From Stackebrandtia nassauensis DSM 44728 (GTDB taxonomy: Bacteria; Actinomycetota; Actinomycetes; Mycobacteriales; Micromonosporaceae), in contig NC_013947.1 of the NCBI RefSeq assembly GCF_000024545.1, positions 682,001-746,000 on the forward strand: 64,000 nt of DNA, given 5' to 3'. The position numbers and the translations under genes were made by a program. Below, piece by piece: positions 43,047-52,951 of the stretch. A model generated the notes under the pieces. It searched no databases, was not told the origin of the DNA, and saw only the letters and a list, made by a program, of their open reading frames with translations. The stretch's first letter is position 1, and each line of letters begins with the position of its first letter.

Positions 43047-46000
43047 CGCTGCAGGGGAGCGGCGCGCAGCGTGTCGAGCAGCGAGCGCGCGTGCTCCGCC
43101 TCCGGGACGCCGAGATCGTCGAAGATGTCTCGTGCCTGGCGACCGAGGGTTTCGGCTTGGGAGCCGTCGCCGAGGTCGGCACACAGCAGGGCCTTCTCCA
43201 GCAGGCATCGGCCGATCCGCAGCGGCTGGGAGATGCTCTCGGATATCTCCAACGCGGCCGACACATGGTGGTTCGCTGTCGGGAACTCGCCGATTCGCCG
43301 ACTTATTCGGGCAGCTGTCAACCGGGCCAGCGCGAGTAGATCAGGTTTTCTGGCGGCGTCGGGTGTGGCGAGAACGTGCTCGACGAGAGCCAGCCCGCGT
43401 TCGGCCTCACCCGTGTCACAGTGCAGCTGGGCCAGTGTGCAGCGCGCCTCGTACGCGATCGCGGTCCTGCCGGAGCGTTCCGCGATGGCGATGGCCTGAT
43501 CGAGATCGGTCCGGGCTGCTTCGTATTCGCCCTCGATACGGTGCACCTCACCTCGCAGCCCCAGCGCGATGGTGCGGACCTGGGGCGGCACGAGCTGGGA
43601 ATACTCTTCGGCCAGGACCCAGCTCAGCCACGCTTTGAGGTCCGCGTAGCGGCCCATGTCGAAGTACAGCATGCCCGCGGGCAAGGCGGTACTTTGCGGC
43701 ACGGTCGTACGAGTCTCGACTTCTGAACTGACGACGATGCGCCAAGCGTCGTCGTATCGTCCGAGTTGGCGATACAGAGCTCCCAGATTGAGGGCTCGCA
43801 CCTCGCGGTCCACCGTCGCGCCCGTCTGTTCGGCGAGTTCGAGGGTCTCGGCCAGCAGTTGCGCCGCTTCGTCGAAGCCGCCCCGAGTGGAAAGCACTGT
43901 AGACAGGTTGGTTCGGATCGTTCCGTTCGCGTCCCCATCGCCTTGCACGGCGGCCAAGGCGATGGCCTCTCGGCAGTAACGCTCGGCCTCGTCTGCATGA
44001 CCGGCCACCCAAGCCGTCATTCCTAGCAGATGACGCATCTCGATTTCGCCGTAAGGGTCGCCGGCCTCGATCGTTTCCGCCAACAGCTGGGTCGCGAGTT
44101 GCGTGACGGTGTGGACGTTCACCGTCCAATGCAGCAGTCGGCGGAGCCCGGCGGCCAGTTTCCAGATACGTGGCCGTCGACGCCAGGCTCGGCAAGCTTC
44201 CACGATGTTGTCGAACTCTTCACCGCGAGGCGTTGATACTTGCCAGTCGGTGAAACGTCGCACCAGCTCATCACGGGTGGTTTCATCCAGTTCGACGGTC
44301 AGCCGTGTGCTGACATACGCCTTGATCAAGTCGTGAAAACGGTATCGGTTGGGCCGATGGCGTTCAAGCAGATGCGCGTCGGCGAGCCGCGTCAACAACT
44401 CCCGTGTCTTGTCGGCTTCCTCCGTGCTGAGTTCGATGACGAGCTCTTCGGCGTAGTCGGCAGTCGGGATGAAGCCCAGCCGAAGCAGCAAGAGTCGAGC
44501 TTCGTCGCTGATCGCGGCGATCGACCGATCGAACACCGATGTCAGTGCCGCTTTTGGATCACCCTCCACGGCCAGCAGTTCGAGCCGGTCTGAGGAACTG
44601 TCCAGTTCGTCGACGAACGTCGCGACGGAGGTGTGTGGACGATTGGCAAGGTTCGCGCCAGCCATGCGCAAAGCCAGTGGAAGATGTCCACACAGGTCGG
44701 TAAGTCGATAGACCGCGAGCTCATCCTCGTGCAGTCGCCGTGTATCGATCATCACGGTCAGCAAGTCGAACGCCTCCGACCGGCTCAACGCGTCGAGTGA
44801 AACCGATTGGGCAGACTCTGTCGTGGTCAGCGGGGTGAGGCGTTCCCGGCTGGTCACCAGCGTTACGTTGACGCCGATTGGCAGCAGCGGCCGTACCTGG
44901 TCGGCATTCAGCGCGTTGTCCAAGACGACAAGGACGCGCCGCCGGGCAAGGAGGGAGCGATACAGCGTCACCGCGTCATCGATACTGGCTGGTGAATCGC
45001 CGTTGTGCCCCAATGCCCGGATGAAGGCATGCAGCGCGTCGACGGGTTTGACCGGTTCCGTCGTGTCGAATCCGCGAAGGTTCACATAGAGCTGTCCATC
45101 GGGGAACTGTTCTCGATTTTCGGCGGCCCAATGTATAGCCAACGCGGTCTTCCCCGAACCGCCGACTCCGCTAAGCACCGCGACCGAATGCTGAGGATTC
45201 TCCGCCAGCAATGCGTCGAGTTCGGAAAGCTGTTCACCGCGGCCAATGAACCCGCGAATGCTCGCCGGAAGCTGAGCTGGTGGCGGTGCCTGCGTCGACA
45301 CGACGGCGGAAGAGTGGATCGTGGAGTCCTCGCCGTCGCGGATGCTGTCACGCAGTCGTCGCAGGTCCGGGTCGGGATCCAGTCCCAGATCGTCGCGAAG
45401 CCGTGAGCCGAGGTGATCAAAGGCCGCCAATGCCACCTCGGTCTGCCCAACGCGGTGCAACGCGGTCATGAGGTGCTGGGTGAATCGCTGCCGGTATGGG
45501 TGTTCGGCGACCAGCTCTCGCAGCTCGCCGACGAACTCCGCGCTTCTGTCCGAGGCCAGCGCCGCGGCGAATCTGTCCTCCATCACCGACAGCCGCTCCT
45601 CTTCCAACCGATTGGCGGCTGCTTCGAAGATCCGACCGGGGATACCCGCCAACGCGGGCCCTCGCCACACACCCAAAGCGTCGGTCAAGGTCATGAAGGC
45701 GGTGTCGAACCGGCCCGCCTCAGCGGCGCCGCGTCCACGCCGGACCAATGTGGTGAATTCGCTGTGGTCCAGTTCCGACGTGGTCAATCGGTAGCCTTCG
45801 CCGACTCGCGCTACCGGGTCCAGCTCGGCTTCGGTCAGTGAACGCCGCAGCGCCGCCATGGCGTTTTGGACCTGACGCTTGGCTGTCGCCGGGGGGTCGT
45901 CATCCCACAGCGCGTCCACCATCCGCCCCAGTGAGACCGTCCTGTCGTTCTCCAGCAGCAACAGCGCCAGCAGCTTCGGCTGATGCTGGCCGAGAATGGG

Positions 46001-46054
46001 GACGGTCGAGCCGTCGAGCCGGACGTCTAGAGGTCCGAGAATCCGAAACTCCAT
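43043..46054 (-). CDS. SARP/AfsR-like regulator: BTAD, NB-ARC ATPase and TPR domains
   Basis: The 1003-residue protein begins with a winged DNA-binding domain of the OmpR/SARP type (EFRILGPLDVRLDGSTVPIL, about residues 2-95) and a bacterial transcriptional activation domain (to about 250). It then has an NB-ARC ATPase with P-loop VLSGVGGSGKTALAIH and Walker B RRVLVVLDNA. The last 400 residues form tetratricopeptide-like repeats (for example the EAGDPYGEIEMRHLLGMTAW and EAERYCREAIALA segments). AfsR-type proteins activate secondary metabolism or development, but no biosynthetic cluster is visible in the window. The ATG at 46054 puts the DNA-binding domain at the N-terminus; the upstream extension is not supported. 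Confidence 0.9.
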   Translation of the reverse strand: MEFRILGPLDVRLDGSTVPILGQHQPKLLALLLLENDRTVSLGRMVDALWDDDPPATAKRQVQNAMAALRRSLTEAELDPVARVGEGYRLTTSELDHSEFTTLVRRGRGAAEAGRFDTAFMTLTDALGVWRGPALAGIPGRIFEAAANRLEEERLSVMEDRFAAALASDRSAEFVGELRELVAEHPYRQRFTQHLMTALHRVGQTEVALAAFDHLGSRLRDDLGLDPDPDLRRLRDSIRDGEDSTIHSSAVVSTQAPPPAQLPASIRGFIGRGEQLSELDALLAENPQHSVAVLSGVGGSGKTALAIHWAAENREQFPDGQLYVNLRGFDTTEPVKPVDALHAFIRALGHNGDSPASIDDAVTLYRSLLARRRVLVVLDNALNADQVRPLLPIGVNVTLVTSRERLTPLTTTESAQSVSLDALSRSEAFDLLTVMIDTRRLHEDELAVYRLTDLCGHLPLALRMAGANLANRPHTSVATFVDELDSSSDRLELLAVEGDPKAALTSVFDRSIAAISDEARLLLLRLGFIPTADYAEELVIELSTEEADKTRELLTRLADAHLLERHRPNRYRFHDLIKAYVSTRLTVELDETTRDELVRRFTDWQVSTPRGEEFDNIVEACRAWRRRPRIWKLAAGLRRLLHWTVNVHTVTQLATQLLAETIEAGDPYGEIEMRHLLGMTAWVAGHADEAERYCREAIALAAVQGDGDANGTIRTNLSTVLSTRGGFDEAAQLLAETLELAEQTGATVDREVRALNLGALYRQLGRYDDAWRIVVSSEVETRTTVPQSTALPAGMLYFDMGRYADLKAWLSWVLAEEYSQLVPPQVRTIALGLRGEVHRIEGEYEAARTDLDQAIAIAERSGRTAIAYEARCTLAQLHCDTGEAERGLALVEHVLATPDAARKPDLLALARLTAARISRRIGEFPTANHHVSAALEISESISQPLRIGRCLLEKALLCADLGDGSQAETLGRQARDIFDDLGVPEAEHARSLLDTLRAAPLQR

Positions 46055-46369
46055 CTGATGCGGCTCTCCGTTCGGGTCGACCACTCGCCGACAGTGTTCG
46101 CGGTGGTGGCTGTCGCAGTAAAGCAAACTCGGTTGCGTCACCAGGGTGGCAGGTCGTTACACTTGGTCGCAACGGCGTTGACCTGGCCATCACCAGTGAG
46201 CCTCCGGAAGAACGGGCACCAGCCTCACTAGAACCGGACGGGAAGGCCCGTCACAGCCTCCACGAGCGGACTCGGCAGCTGCTGCCGGGTCAAGCGAGGT
46301 GGTACCGCGGGCTCCGGCTCGTCCTCGCAACGGCAACGCGAAACCACGGCCGCTGCGAAGGAGCGATCA
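46055..46369 (+). promoter_or_regulatory. ileS leader with translational T-box riboswitch
   Basis: The spacer holds a T-box core, AGGTGGTACCGCGGG (46297-46311). UGGU at 46300-46303 would pair with the tRNA end ACCA, fitting the A discriminator of tRNA-Ile. GCGAGG (46294-46299) can pair with CCTCGC (46323-46328), the antisequestrator. The same TCCTCGC (46322-46328) can instead pair with GCGAAGGA at the ileS ribosome binding site (46355-46362), hiding it. An ATC (46189-46191) is a candidate specifier, not proven. A TACACT -10 (46158-46163) with a TTGCGT -35 19 nt upstream is a possible promoter. No terminator is present, so control is translational. Confidence 0.85.
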
Positions 46370-49300
46370 ATGGCCTATCCGAAGGACGACCCCGCCCGGG
46401 GCGTACCCGCCAGTCCGAATCTCCCCGCCGTCGAGGAGCGCGTCCTCGGCCACTGGGACACCGACGGCACCTTCAAGGAGTCCATTGCCCGCCGCAGCGC
46501 CGGTCCCAACGGCGAGGGTGAGTTCGTCTTCTACGACGGCCCGCCGTTCGCCAACGGCCTTCCCCACTATGGACACCTGCTGACCGGGTACGTCAAGGAC
46601 ATCGTGCCCCGTTACCAGACCATGCGCGGCAAGCGCGTCGAGCGTCGGTTCGGCTGGGACTGCCACGGCCTGCCCGCCGAGGTCGAGGCCGAGAAGCAGC
46701 TGGGCATCTCCACCAAGGCCGAGGTCGAAGCCCTCGGGCTGGAGAAGTTCAACGCCATCACCCGGGAATCCGTCCTGAAGTACACGAAGGACTGGGAGCG
46801 CTACGTCACCCGGCAGGCCCGCTGGGTCGACTTCGACAACGACTACAAGACCCTCGACCTGGACTACATGGAAAGCGTCATGTGGGCCTTCAAATCCCTG
46901 TACGACAAGGGATTGATCTACGAGGGCTTCCGGGTGCTGTGGTACTGCACCCGCTGCGAGACGCCGCTGTCCAACACTGAGACCAAGATGGACGACACCT
47001 ACCGGGACCGTCAGGACCCGGCGGTGACCGTCACCCTGCCGCTCGTCGCCCCGGGTTCCGACCTCGACGGCGTCAACGCTCTGGTGTGGACGACCACCCC
47101 GTGGACGCTGCCGTCCAACCTCGCCGCCGCGGTGCACCCCGACGTCGAGTACGTCGTCGTGGAACACGAGGGACAGCGTTACCTGCTGGCCGAGGCCCGG
47201 GTCGCCGCCTACGCGCGCGAACTCGGCGAGGAGCCGCCGGTCGTCGGCCGCTACACCGGCCGCGAACTGGCGGGTCTGCGGTACCGGCCGCCGTTCGACT
47301 TCTTCGCCGGACGCGACAACGCCCACCAGGTGCTGCTGGCCGACTACGTCACCACCGACGACGGCACCGGCATGGTCCACATCGCTCCCGCCTTCGGTGA
47401 GGAGGACAAGGTCGTCACCGACGCGGCCGACATCGAAGCCGTCGTCCCGGTCAACGCCCAGGGCCGCTTCACCGAGGAGGTACCCCCGTACGAGGGCCAG
47501 CACGTCTTCGAGGCCAACAAGCCGATCATCCGGGACCTCAAGGAGTCGGGCCGCCTGCTGCGCCACGACACCTACGTGCACTCCTATCCGCACTGCTGGC
47601 GCTGCGACACCCCGCTGATCCAGCGCGCCCTGTCCAGCTGGTTCGTCAAGGTCGTCGACTTCCGCGGCCGGATGCTGGAACTCAACCAGCAGATCGCCTG
47701 GACCCCGTCGCACATCAAGGACGGCCAGTTCGGCAAGTGGCTGGAGGGTGCCCGCGACTGGAACATCTCCCGCAACCGGTTCTGGGGCTCCCCGATCCCG
47801 GTGTGGGTGTCGGACAACCCCGATTACCCGCGCATGGACGTCTACGGATCCCTCGACCAGCTGGAAGCCGACTTCGGTGTCCGCCCAACGGATCTGCACC
47901 GTCCCGCCATCGACGAACTGACCCGGCCCAACCCGGACGACCCCACCGGACAGTCCACCATGCGCCGGGTACCCGAGGTGCTGGACTGCTGGTTCGAATC
48001 CGGCGCGATGCCGTTCGCCCAGGTGCACTACCCGTTCGAGAACCGCGACTGGTTCGAGCACCACTACCCGGGCGACTTCATCGTCGAGTACAGTCCGCAG
48101 ACCCGCGGCTGGTTCTACACCATGCACGTCCTGGCGACCAGCCTCTTCGACCGTCCCGCCTTCAAGTCCTGTGTGGTGCACGGGACCCTGCTGGGCGAAG
48201 ACGGCCGCAAGATGTCCAAGAGCCTGCGCAACTACCCCGACGTCTACGAGGTCTTCGACTCTTACGGCGCCGACGCGATGCGCTGGTTCCTGTGTGCCTC
48301 ACCGGTCCTGCGTGGCGGCGACATGCCGGTCACCGAGGCCGGTATCAGGGACACCGTCCGCCAGGTCGTCCTACCACTGTGGAACGTCTGGTACTTCTTC
48401 TCGCTGTACGCCAACGCCGAGGGCTACGAGACCACCCCGGACGCCGCCGAAACCGCGGCACTGGCCAGCGACAACGTCCTGGACCGCTACGTGCTGTCCA
48501 AGACCCGCGAACTCGTCGACAACGTCCGCGAATCCATGGACGCCTACGACGTCTCGCGCGCCTGCGAGCACGTCCGCTTCTATCTGGACGCGCTCACCAA
48601 CTGGTATGTCCGCCGCTCCCGGGAACGCTTCTGGACCGGCGACCGCAGCGCCTTCGACACGCTGTCCACGGTGCTGCGAGTCGTCTGCGAGACAGCCGCC
48701 CCGCTGCTGCCGCTCATCACCGACGACATCTGGCGCGGCCTCACCGGTGACAGTTCGGTCCACCTGGCCGACTACCCGGACGCCACCGTCCTGCCACAGG
48801 ACCACGCCCTGGTCGCGGCGATGGACGCCACCCGCGACGTCTGCTCGGCGGCCCTGTCACTGCGCAAGGCCACCAAACTCCGAGTCCGCCTCCCGCTGGC
48901 CTCCCTGACGGTGGCCACGGTGGACGCCGACTCGCTGCGCGAGTTCGTCTCCCTGATCGCCGACGAGGTCAACGTCAAGGAGGTCGTCTTCACCGCCGAC
49001 GTCAGCACCTACTGCGACCAGACCCTGTCCGTGGTCCCACGCGTCCTCGGACCCCGCCTCGGCAAAGACGTCCAGCGCGTCATCAAGGCGGTCAAGTCCG
49101 GCGACTGGTCGGTGACCGACGACGTCGTCACGGCGGGCGGAGTCACCCTCCAAGAGGGAGAGTACGAACTCACCATGACTCCGCGTTCCGCCGAACGCAC
49201 CGCCATCCTCCCCGGCAAGGCCGGTGTGGTCGTCCTCGACACCGAGGTCACCCCCGAACTCGCCGCCGAGGGTCTGGCCCGCGACGTCGTCCGCGTCGTC

Positions 49301-49516
49301 CAGAACGCCCGCAAGGAAGCCGACCTGGTGGTCACGGACCGCATCTCCCTGACCCTCGACACCCCCGCCGAGGTCACCGCCGCGGTCAAGACCCACGAGG
49401 AGTTCGTCAAACGCGAAACCCTCACGACCGCGCTGGAGTTCGCTCCCGTCACCGAAGGCACCACCGGCGAAGCCGGTGACGGCCTCACCGTGAAGGCGGC
49501 CGTCGCCAAGGCGTAG
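46370..49516 (+). CDS. ileS: Isoleucyl-tRNA synthetase
   Basis: The 1048-residue enzyme is a class I synthetase of the long (eukaryote-like, IleRS2) type used by many actinobacteria. The HIGH motif appears as PHYGHLLTG near residue 66 and KMSKS in [14 protein letters not shown] near residue 610. The connecting editing domain has [14 protein letters not shown], and the C-terminal anticodon-binding region follows. It charges tRNA-Ile and edits Val. The ATG at 46370 has GGAG 6 nt upstream within the T-box sequestrator. A perfect hairpin follows the stop. Confidence 0.97.
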   Translation: MAYPKDDPARGVPASPNLPAVEERVLGHWDTDGTFKESIARRSAGPNGEGEFVFYDGPPFANGLPHYGHLLTGYVKDIVPRYQTMRGKRVERRFGWDCHGLPAEVEAEKQLGISTKAEVEALGLEKFNAITRESVLKYTKDWERYVTRQARWVDFDNDYKTLDLDYMESVMWAFKSLYDKGLIYEGFRVLWYCTRCETPLSNTETKMDDTYRDRQDPAVTVTLPLVAPGSDLDGVNALVWTTTPWTLPSNLAAAVHPDVEYVVVEHEGQRYLLAEARVAAYARELGEEPPVVGRYTGRELAGLRYRPPFDFFAGRDNAHQVLLADYVTTDDGTGMVHIAPAFGEEDKVVTDAADIEAVVPVNAQGRFTEEVPPYEGQHVFEANKPIIRDLKESGRLLRHDTYVHSYPHCWRCDTPLIQRALSSWFVKVVDFRGRMLELNQQIAWTPSHIKDGQFGKWLEGARDWNISRNRFWGSPIPVWVSDNPDYPRMDVYGSLDQLEADFGVRPTDLHRPAIDELTRPNPDDPTGQSTMRRVPEVLDCWFESGAMPFAQVHYPFENRDWFEHHYPGDFIVEYSPQTRGWFYTMHVLATSLFDRPAFKSCVVHGTLLGEDGRKMSKSLRNYPDVYEVFDSYGADAMRWFLCASPVLRGGDMPVTEAGIRDTVRQVVLPLWNVWYFFSLYANAEGYETTPDAAETAALASDNVLDRYVLSKTRELVDNVRESMDAYDVSRACEHVRFYLDALTNWYVRRSRERFWTGDRSAFDTLSTVLRVVCETAAPLLPLITDDIWRGLTGDSSVHLADYPDATVLPQDHALVAAMDATRDVCSAALSLRKATKLRVRLPLASLTVATVDADSLREFVSLIADEVNVKEVVFTADVSTYCDQTLSVVPRVLGPRLGKDVQRVIKAVKSGDWSVTDDVVTAGGVTLQEGEYELTMTPRSAERTAILPGKAGVVVLDTEVTPELAAEGLARDVVRVVQNARKEADLVVTDRISLTLDTPAEVTAAVKTHEEFVKRETLTTALEFAPVTEGTTGEAGDGLTVKAAVAKA

Positions 49517-49526
49517 AACGAACCGA

Positions 49527-49560
49527 ACGGTGGCCCCGGCGAAATCGCCGGGGCCACCGT
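49527..49560. terminator. Bidirectional terminator between ileS and mycP
   Basis: ACGGTGGCCCCGGCGA and its exact reverse complement form a 14- to 16-bp GC-rich stem with a small A-rich loop. It lies in the 67-nt gap between the convergent stops at 49516 and 49584. Confidence 0.87.
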
Positions 49561-49583
49561 CATCGTTTGAGCGGGCTCGGAAG

Positions 49584-50978
49584 CTATTCCTTCAGGCCCT
49601 TGATGCCCTGGAACACCGGAATCGGATCGCCGTCATCGAAGGGTTCGATGTGGTCGGACTTGTCGACACGTTTGACGTGCCACTTGCCCTTCTTGCCCCG
49701 GCGCAACGCGCCGACACCGGCCAGCGCGGCGACGAACAATCCCAGAGCACCCAGACCGATCCACAGCGCCCAGGTCTTCATCTTGGCGAAGTCGGCGTTG
49801 CGCTTGACCGCCGCCGGATCCGCCGCGGGAGCGTCCATGTCCATTTCCTTGGCTTCGCTCGCGCTCATCTTCTGGGTGACGGCCATGTAGGGGTCGACCC
49901 GGCCGTGCCCGTATCCGGGACTGCCACCGGTGTTGCCCTCGACGTCCTCGTCCCCGGTCATTCCGGTGCCCCCGGCCGTGGGTGAGGCGGTCGACATGAT
50001 CTGCTTGGCGACCTCTTCGGCGCTCCAGTCCTTGTGCTGGGCCCGCAGCAGTGCCGCGGTTCCGGAGACGAATGCCGTGGCACCCGAGGTACCACCGAAC
50101 TCGGTGTCGTACTTCCCGTTGGGAAGTGGCGCCGCGATGCTGGCGCCCGGCGCGACGACGTCCACCCAGGGGCCTTTTTGGGATGTGGCGAGCCGACTCT
50201 CGTTCTTGTCGACCGCTCCGACACCGATGACATTCGGATAGTTGGCGGGGTATGTCTCGCCGGGCTTGGGATCGGCACCGTTGTTACCCGCCGCGGCAAC
50301 GACGACGACATCATTCTTGACGGCGTTGGCTATGGCATCCCTGATGGGTTTGTAGTCAGCTTTGTACTTGACCGAAAGGTTGATGACCTTGGCCTTGGCT
50401 TTGACCGCCTCGTCGATGGCATCGGCGAAGTCGTTCTCGTCGACGATGATCTCCTGGTCTTTGTCCTCGGCGTCTTCCTTGGCGGCCTGAGCTTCCTTCC
50501 CGGGACGTTTGTTGGAGATCCGATAGGGGATGATCTCGGCTTCCGGCGCGATTCCGTAGAAGCCGCTCTCCTCGTCGGGACTACCGGCGATGATGCTCGC
50601 GACCTCGGTGCCGTGACCGTCGCAGTCCTCCGTGGCCGCGTCACCACCGGAGGCCTTCTCCTGCTCCTTGTTGTCGATGTACGCCTTGCCGCTGCCCACG
50701 CGTCCGTCGAGCAGTTTCATGTCCGCCTGGACCCCGGAGTCGATGACCGCGACCTTGACGCCCTCGCCCTTGGTGAGGGGCCATACCCGTTTCACGTCGA
50801 GCAGGTCATACGCCCACAGTTTGCTCTTGGAGACATCGCTGGCGTCTTTCGGCTTCTCCGCGCCGTCGGGACATTTGCGGCCCTCGGCCGAGGCGGCCGA
50901 AGGAAACGCGACGACACCGCCGAGAACCACCGTGAGCGCCACGAAGGCCGTGGCGCCGCGCCAACCCTGCCCTCGCAT
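49584..50978 (-). CDS. mycP: Mycosin-type subtilisin protease (locus B)
   Basis: The 464-residue protein has a signal peptide (MRGQGWRGAT start, cleavage near ASA-EG). The S8 triad is Asp80 (VAVIDSGV), His122 (CDGHGTEVAS) and Ser298 (FGGTSGATAFVSG), with the oxyanion Asn in VAAAGNNGAD. The serine motif lacks the usual Pro (GTSxAxP is GTSGATA), unlike the mycosin of locus A. An acidic insertion (about 160-185, KEDAEDKDQEIIVDEND) lies before the central helix. A C-terminal transmembrane helix is followed by a basic and acidic tail. The ATG at 50978 overlaps the eccB stop (TGATG) and has GGGGAG 7 nt upstream. Confidence 0.92.
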   Translation of the reverse strand: MRGQGWRGATAFVALTVVLGGVVAFPSAASAEGRKCPDGAEKPKDASDVSKSKLWAYDLLDVKRVWPLTKGEGVKVAVIDSGVQADMKLLDGRVGSGKAYIDNKEQEKASGGDAATEDCDGHGTEVASIIAGSPDEESGFYGIAPEAEIIPYRISNKRPGKEAQAAKEDAEDKDQEIIVDENDFADAIDEAVKAKAKVINLSVKYKADYKPIRDAIANAVKNDVVVVAAAGNNGADPKPGETYPANYPNVIGVGAVDKNESRLATSQKGPWVDVVAPGASIAAPLPNGKYDTEFGGTSGATAFVSGTAALLRAQHKDWSAEEVAKQIMSTASPTAGGTGMTGDEDVEGNTGGSPGYGHGRVDPYMAVTQKMSASEAKEMDMDAPAADPAAVKRNADFAKMKTWALWIGLGALGLFVAALAGVGALRRGKKGKWHVKRVDKSDHIEPFDDGDPIPVFQGIKGLKE

Positions 50979-52441
50979 CACCGGCTCCCCACGGTTTCCA
51001 TCGCACTGTCAGGACTCAGATCGGGGCCCCGCGGAATCAGACTGAGTACCTGGCTGGGCATGTGAACCCGAGCCGGAGCCTTGATCCCCTTGCTGTTGTC
51101 GCCTCGGTATCCGAAGGCGGTGAGCGCGTCGGCCGGGGCGGCCGCGCCGTTCTTGGACCCGCTGTGATCCGTCTGCTCGATGCCGAAGATCTCCCCGGAG
51201 GCGGTGACCAGGGACAGTCCGCCCTCGTCCTCGGAGTCACCCGTCTCGACCAGGGCGCCGGTGCCTGGGGCCACGACGATCTGGTCCGCCAGCGCGGCGC
51301 CACCCTCCTTGACCTCGGGTGTTCCCACGCCGTCGATGTCGGGGGTGTCGGCGTTGTAGACGATCTTCGTCTCCTTGCCCTCGGACGGGAACACCGCGCA
51401 CAGGCGGGACTCGTCGGCGGCGTCGGCGAATTCGGGGAGCTTCTCCAGCGGCGAGCTCTCCTCGGCGGGCTTGAGGTCGTCCGGGTCGTCGGAGAACTCA
51501 CTCGTGTTGGCCTCTTTGAACTTGTCCTCGCTGCCCTCGGTGATGAGGTACGCCTGCAGTTCGGTGATCGAGGCGATGTTGTCCTTTGTGGCAACCCAGA
51601 AGGTGGTGTTGCCGCCGCCGGTGTTCTTGTAGACGGTCCCCACTGGATCGCCGGTGGTCGACTCGTCCTTGGGGTCGCCGTAGTCGGGTGCCTCCAGGGG
51701 CTCGCCCGATTCGACGCCGTCCAGGACGGCCTTGTCGGCCTCGTGCACGGTCTCCCCGGTCGCGTTCAGGTAGCCGATGGCGTCGTCGCTGATGGGGTAC
51801 TTGTGACCCTGCGATACGAGGTACTGCTCCTCACCGGCCTTGGCGAGCAGGGCGTCCTTGCCCAGCGCATCGCCCTTGGTCTTCGCCGTTCCGATATAGA
51901 GCTTCGACGTGGGGGTGTCGTTGTTCTTGTCGGCGGGGAAGGAGCACAGCGTCCAGTCGTCTCCGGACAGCGCGTCGGCCTTGGGGATGGAGTTCGGCGC
52001 TCCCGGGATCCCGACGCGCGGCCCCATGGACACACTGTCGTCGTCGGAGCGCAGTGACTGGGCCTTGATCTCGAAGACCTCGGTCGTGCCCGCGATGAGG
52101 GCGGCGGAGGCGAAGTTCGCGGTCTCGTAGAGGACCTGCTTCTGGTCGGCCTTCTTCTCGTCCTTGCGGGGGAGGATGACGTAGAAGGCCCCGGTCTCCT
52201 CCTCCTTGATGATCGCCGCGCCGTCCTTCCAGTTCGCGGTGCGGCCGCAGCCGGTGGCGAACAGGCCGATGACCGCGGTGACCGCGAGGGCGAGGATGCT
52301 CAGCATGACCCCGGCGAAGATGGCGCCACCCGCCCGGCGAAACGGCGACTCGGCCGGGTCGGTCTTGCGGTAGACGAGTGCCGAGACGATCCGTTGCAAG
52401 AGGAACTGATAGCTCTGCAACTGATCTCGTCTGGTGGCCAT
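50978..52441 (-). CDS. eccB: Type VII secretion protein EccB (locus B)
   Basis: The 487-residue protein has the EccB start TRRDQLQSYQFLLQRIVSAL, then ESPFRRAGGAIFAG and one transmembrane helix (about residues 40-63, ending near FATGCGR). A large extracytoplasmic part is rich in Asp/Glu and Lys. Cys in WTLCSFP and RLCAVFPS correspond to the conserved pair. It is translationally coupled to mycP by a TGATG overlap. An intrinsic hairpin (52542-52580) separates it from the Esx genes upstream, so it probably gets less transcript than they do. It is not a duplicate of the locus A gene: the outer domain differs widely. Confidence 0.93.
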   Translation of the reverse strand: MATRRDQLQSYQFLLQRIVSALVYRKTDPAESPFRRAGGAIFAGVMLSILALAVTAVIGLFATGCGRTANWKDGAAIIKEEETGAFYVILPRKDEKKADQKQVLYETANFASAALIAGTTEVFEIKAQSLRSDDDSVSMGPRVGIPGAPNSIPKADALSGDDWTLCSFPADKNNDTPTSKLYIGTAKTKGDALGKDALLAKAGEEQYLVSQGHKYPISDDAIGYLNATGETVHEADKAVLDGVESGEPLEAPDYGDPKDESTTGDPVGTVYKNTGGGNTTFWVATKDNIASITELQAYLITEGSEDKFKEANTSEFSDDPDDLKPAEESSPLEKLPEFADAADESRLCAVFPSEGKETKIVYNADTPDIDGVGTPEVKEGGAALADQIVVAPGTGALVETGDSEDEGGLSLVTASGEIFGIEQTDHSGSKNGAAAPADALTAFGYRGDNSKGIKAPARVHMPSQVLSLIPRGPDLSPDSAMETVGSR

Positions 52442-52541
52442 GAGGTCTCCTTGAACGGGGTGCCGCGAGGCTTGCGACTAACACAATAGCGTGGGGCGAC
52501 ACGAGGTCTTGGTTGTCGTGTGACGCCTGTGAACGACGAAA

Positions 52542-52580
52542 ACGGTGTTCCGCACACAGTATTTGTCTGCGGAACACCGT
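52542..52580 (-). terminator. Hairpin between the Esx pair and eccB (locus B)
   Basis: ACGGTGTTCCGCA and its exact reverse complement form a 13-bp stem with a 13-nt loop. On the minus strand it is followed by four T residues. It lies in the 162-nt spacer after the 52604 stop, so it may be a partial terminator or mRNA stabiliser for the esx genes. Confidence 0.7.
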
Positions 52581-52603
52581 CGAAGGTGTCTAAGGCGTTC
52601 GAC

Positions 52604-52897
52604 TTAGCCGAACATGCCAGCGGCGCGGATGTCCGCCGACTGCATACCCTCTTTGCTGACGCCCAGGGAGACCTTGAGGTTCATGAGAGCCTCGGCGATC
52701 TTCAGGGCCGCGCTACGCCACTCTGTTTTCTTCTCGAAGTAGACTTCTTGGGCTACTGAGCCCCTCCATGCTTCGCCTTCGAGCGGCTTGAGGGCGGTCT
52801 CGATGCCGTCGAGCTCGGAGTCCATCTTCTTGAGGAAACCGTCGATGATTTCCGCGCACTGATCGATACCGTTGTAGTCGTACCTGATGTTGCTCAC
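52604..52897 (-). CDS. WXG100-family Esx protein (locus B)
   Basis: A 97-residue protein with the classic WXG100 pattern: SNIRYDYNGIDQCAEIIDGF, the turn GEAWRGSVAQEVYFEKK with WRG, and a long second helix. The start is probably the GTG at 52897, since AAGGAG lies 7 nt before it; the in-frame ATG at 52903 has only one base between it and the same site. A single Cys is at residue 13. No C-terminal YxxxD/E is visible. With the gene upstream it should form the exported Esx dimer. Confidence 0.87.
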   Translation of the reverse strand: MSNIRYDYNGIDQCAEIIDGFLKKMDSELDGIETALKPLEGEAWRGSVAQEVYFEKKTEWRSAALKIAEALMNLKVSLGVSKEGMQSADIRAAGMFG

Positions 52898-52951
52898 GAT
52901 CATTCTCCTTACTTAAGTTTTGAAGCAGTAAGCACTGCTGACGGGTGCGGG

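Noticed and set aside
43043-46054. Presence of a secondary-metabolite cluster around the SARP-like regulator
   Set aside because: No biosynthetic genes flank it; neighbours are trpE(G) and ileS.
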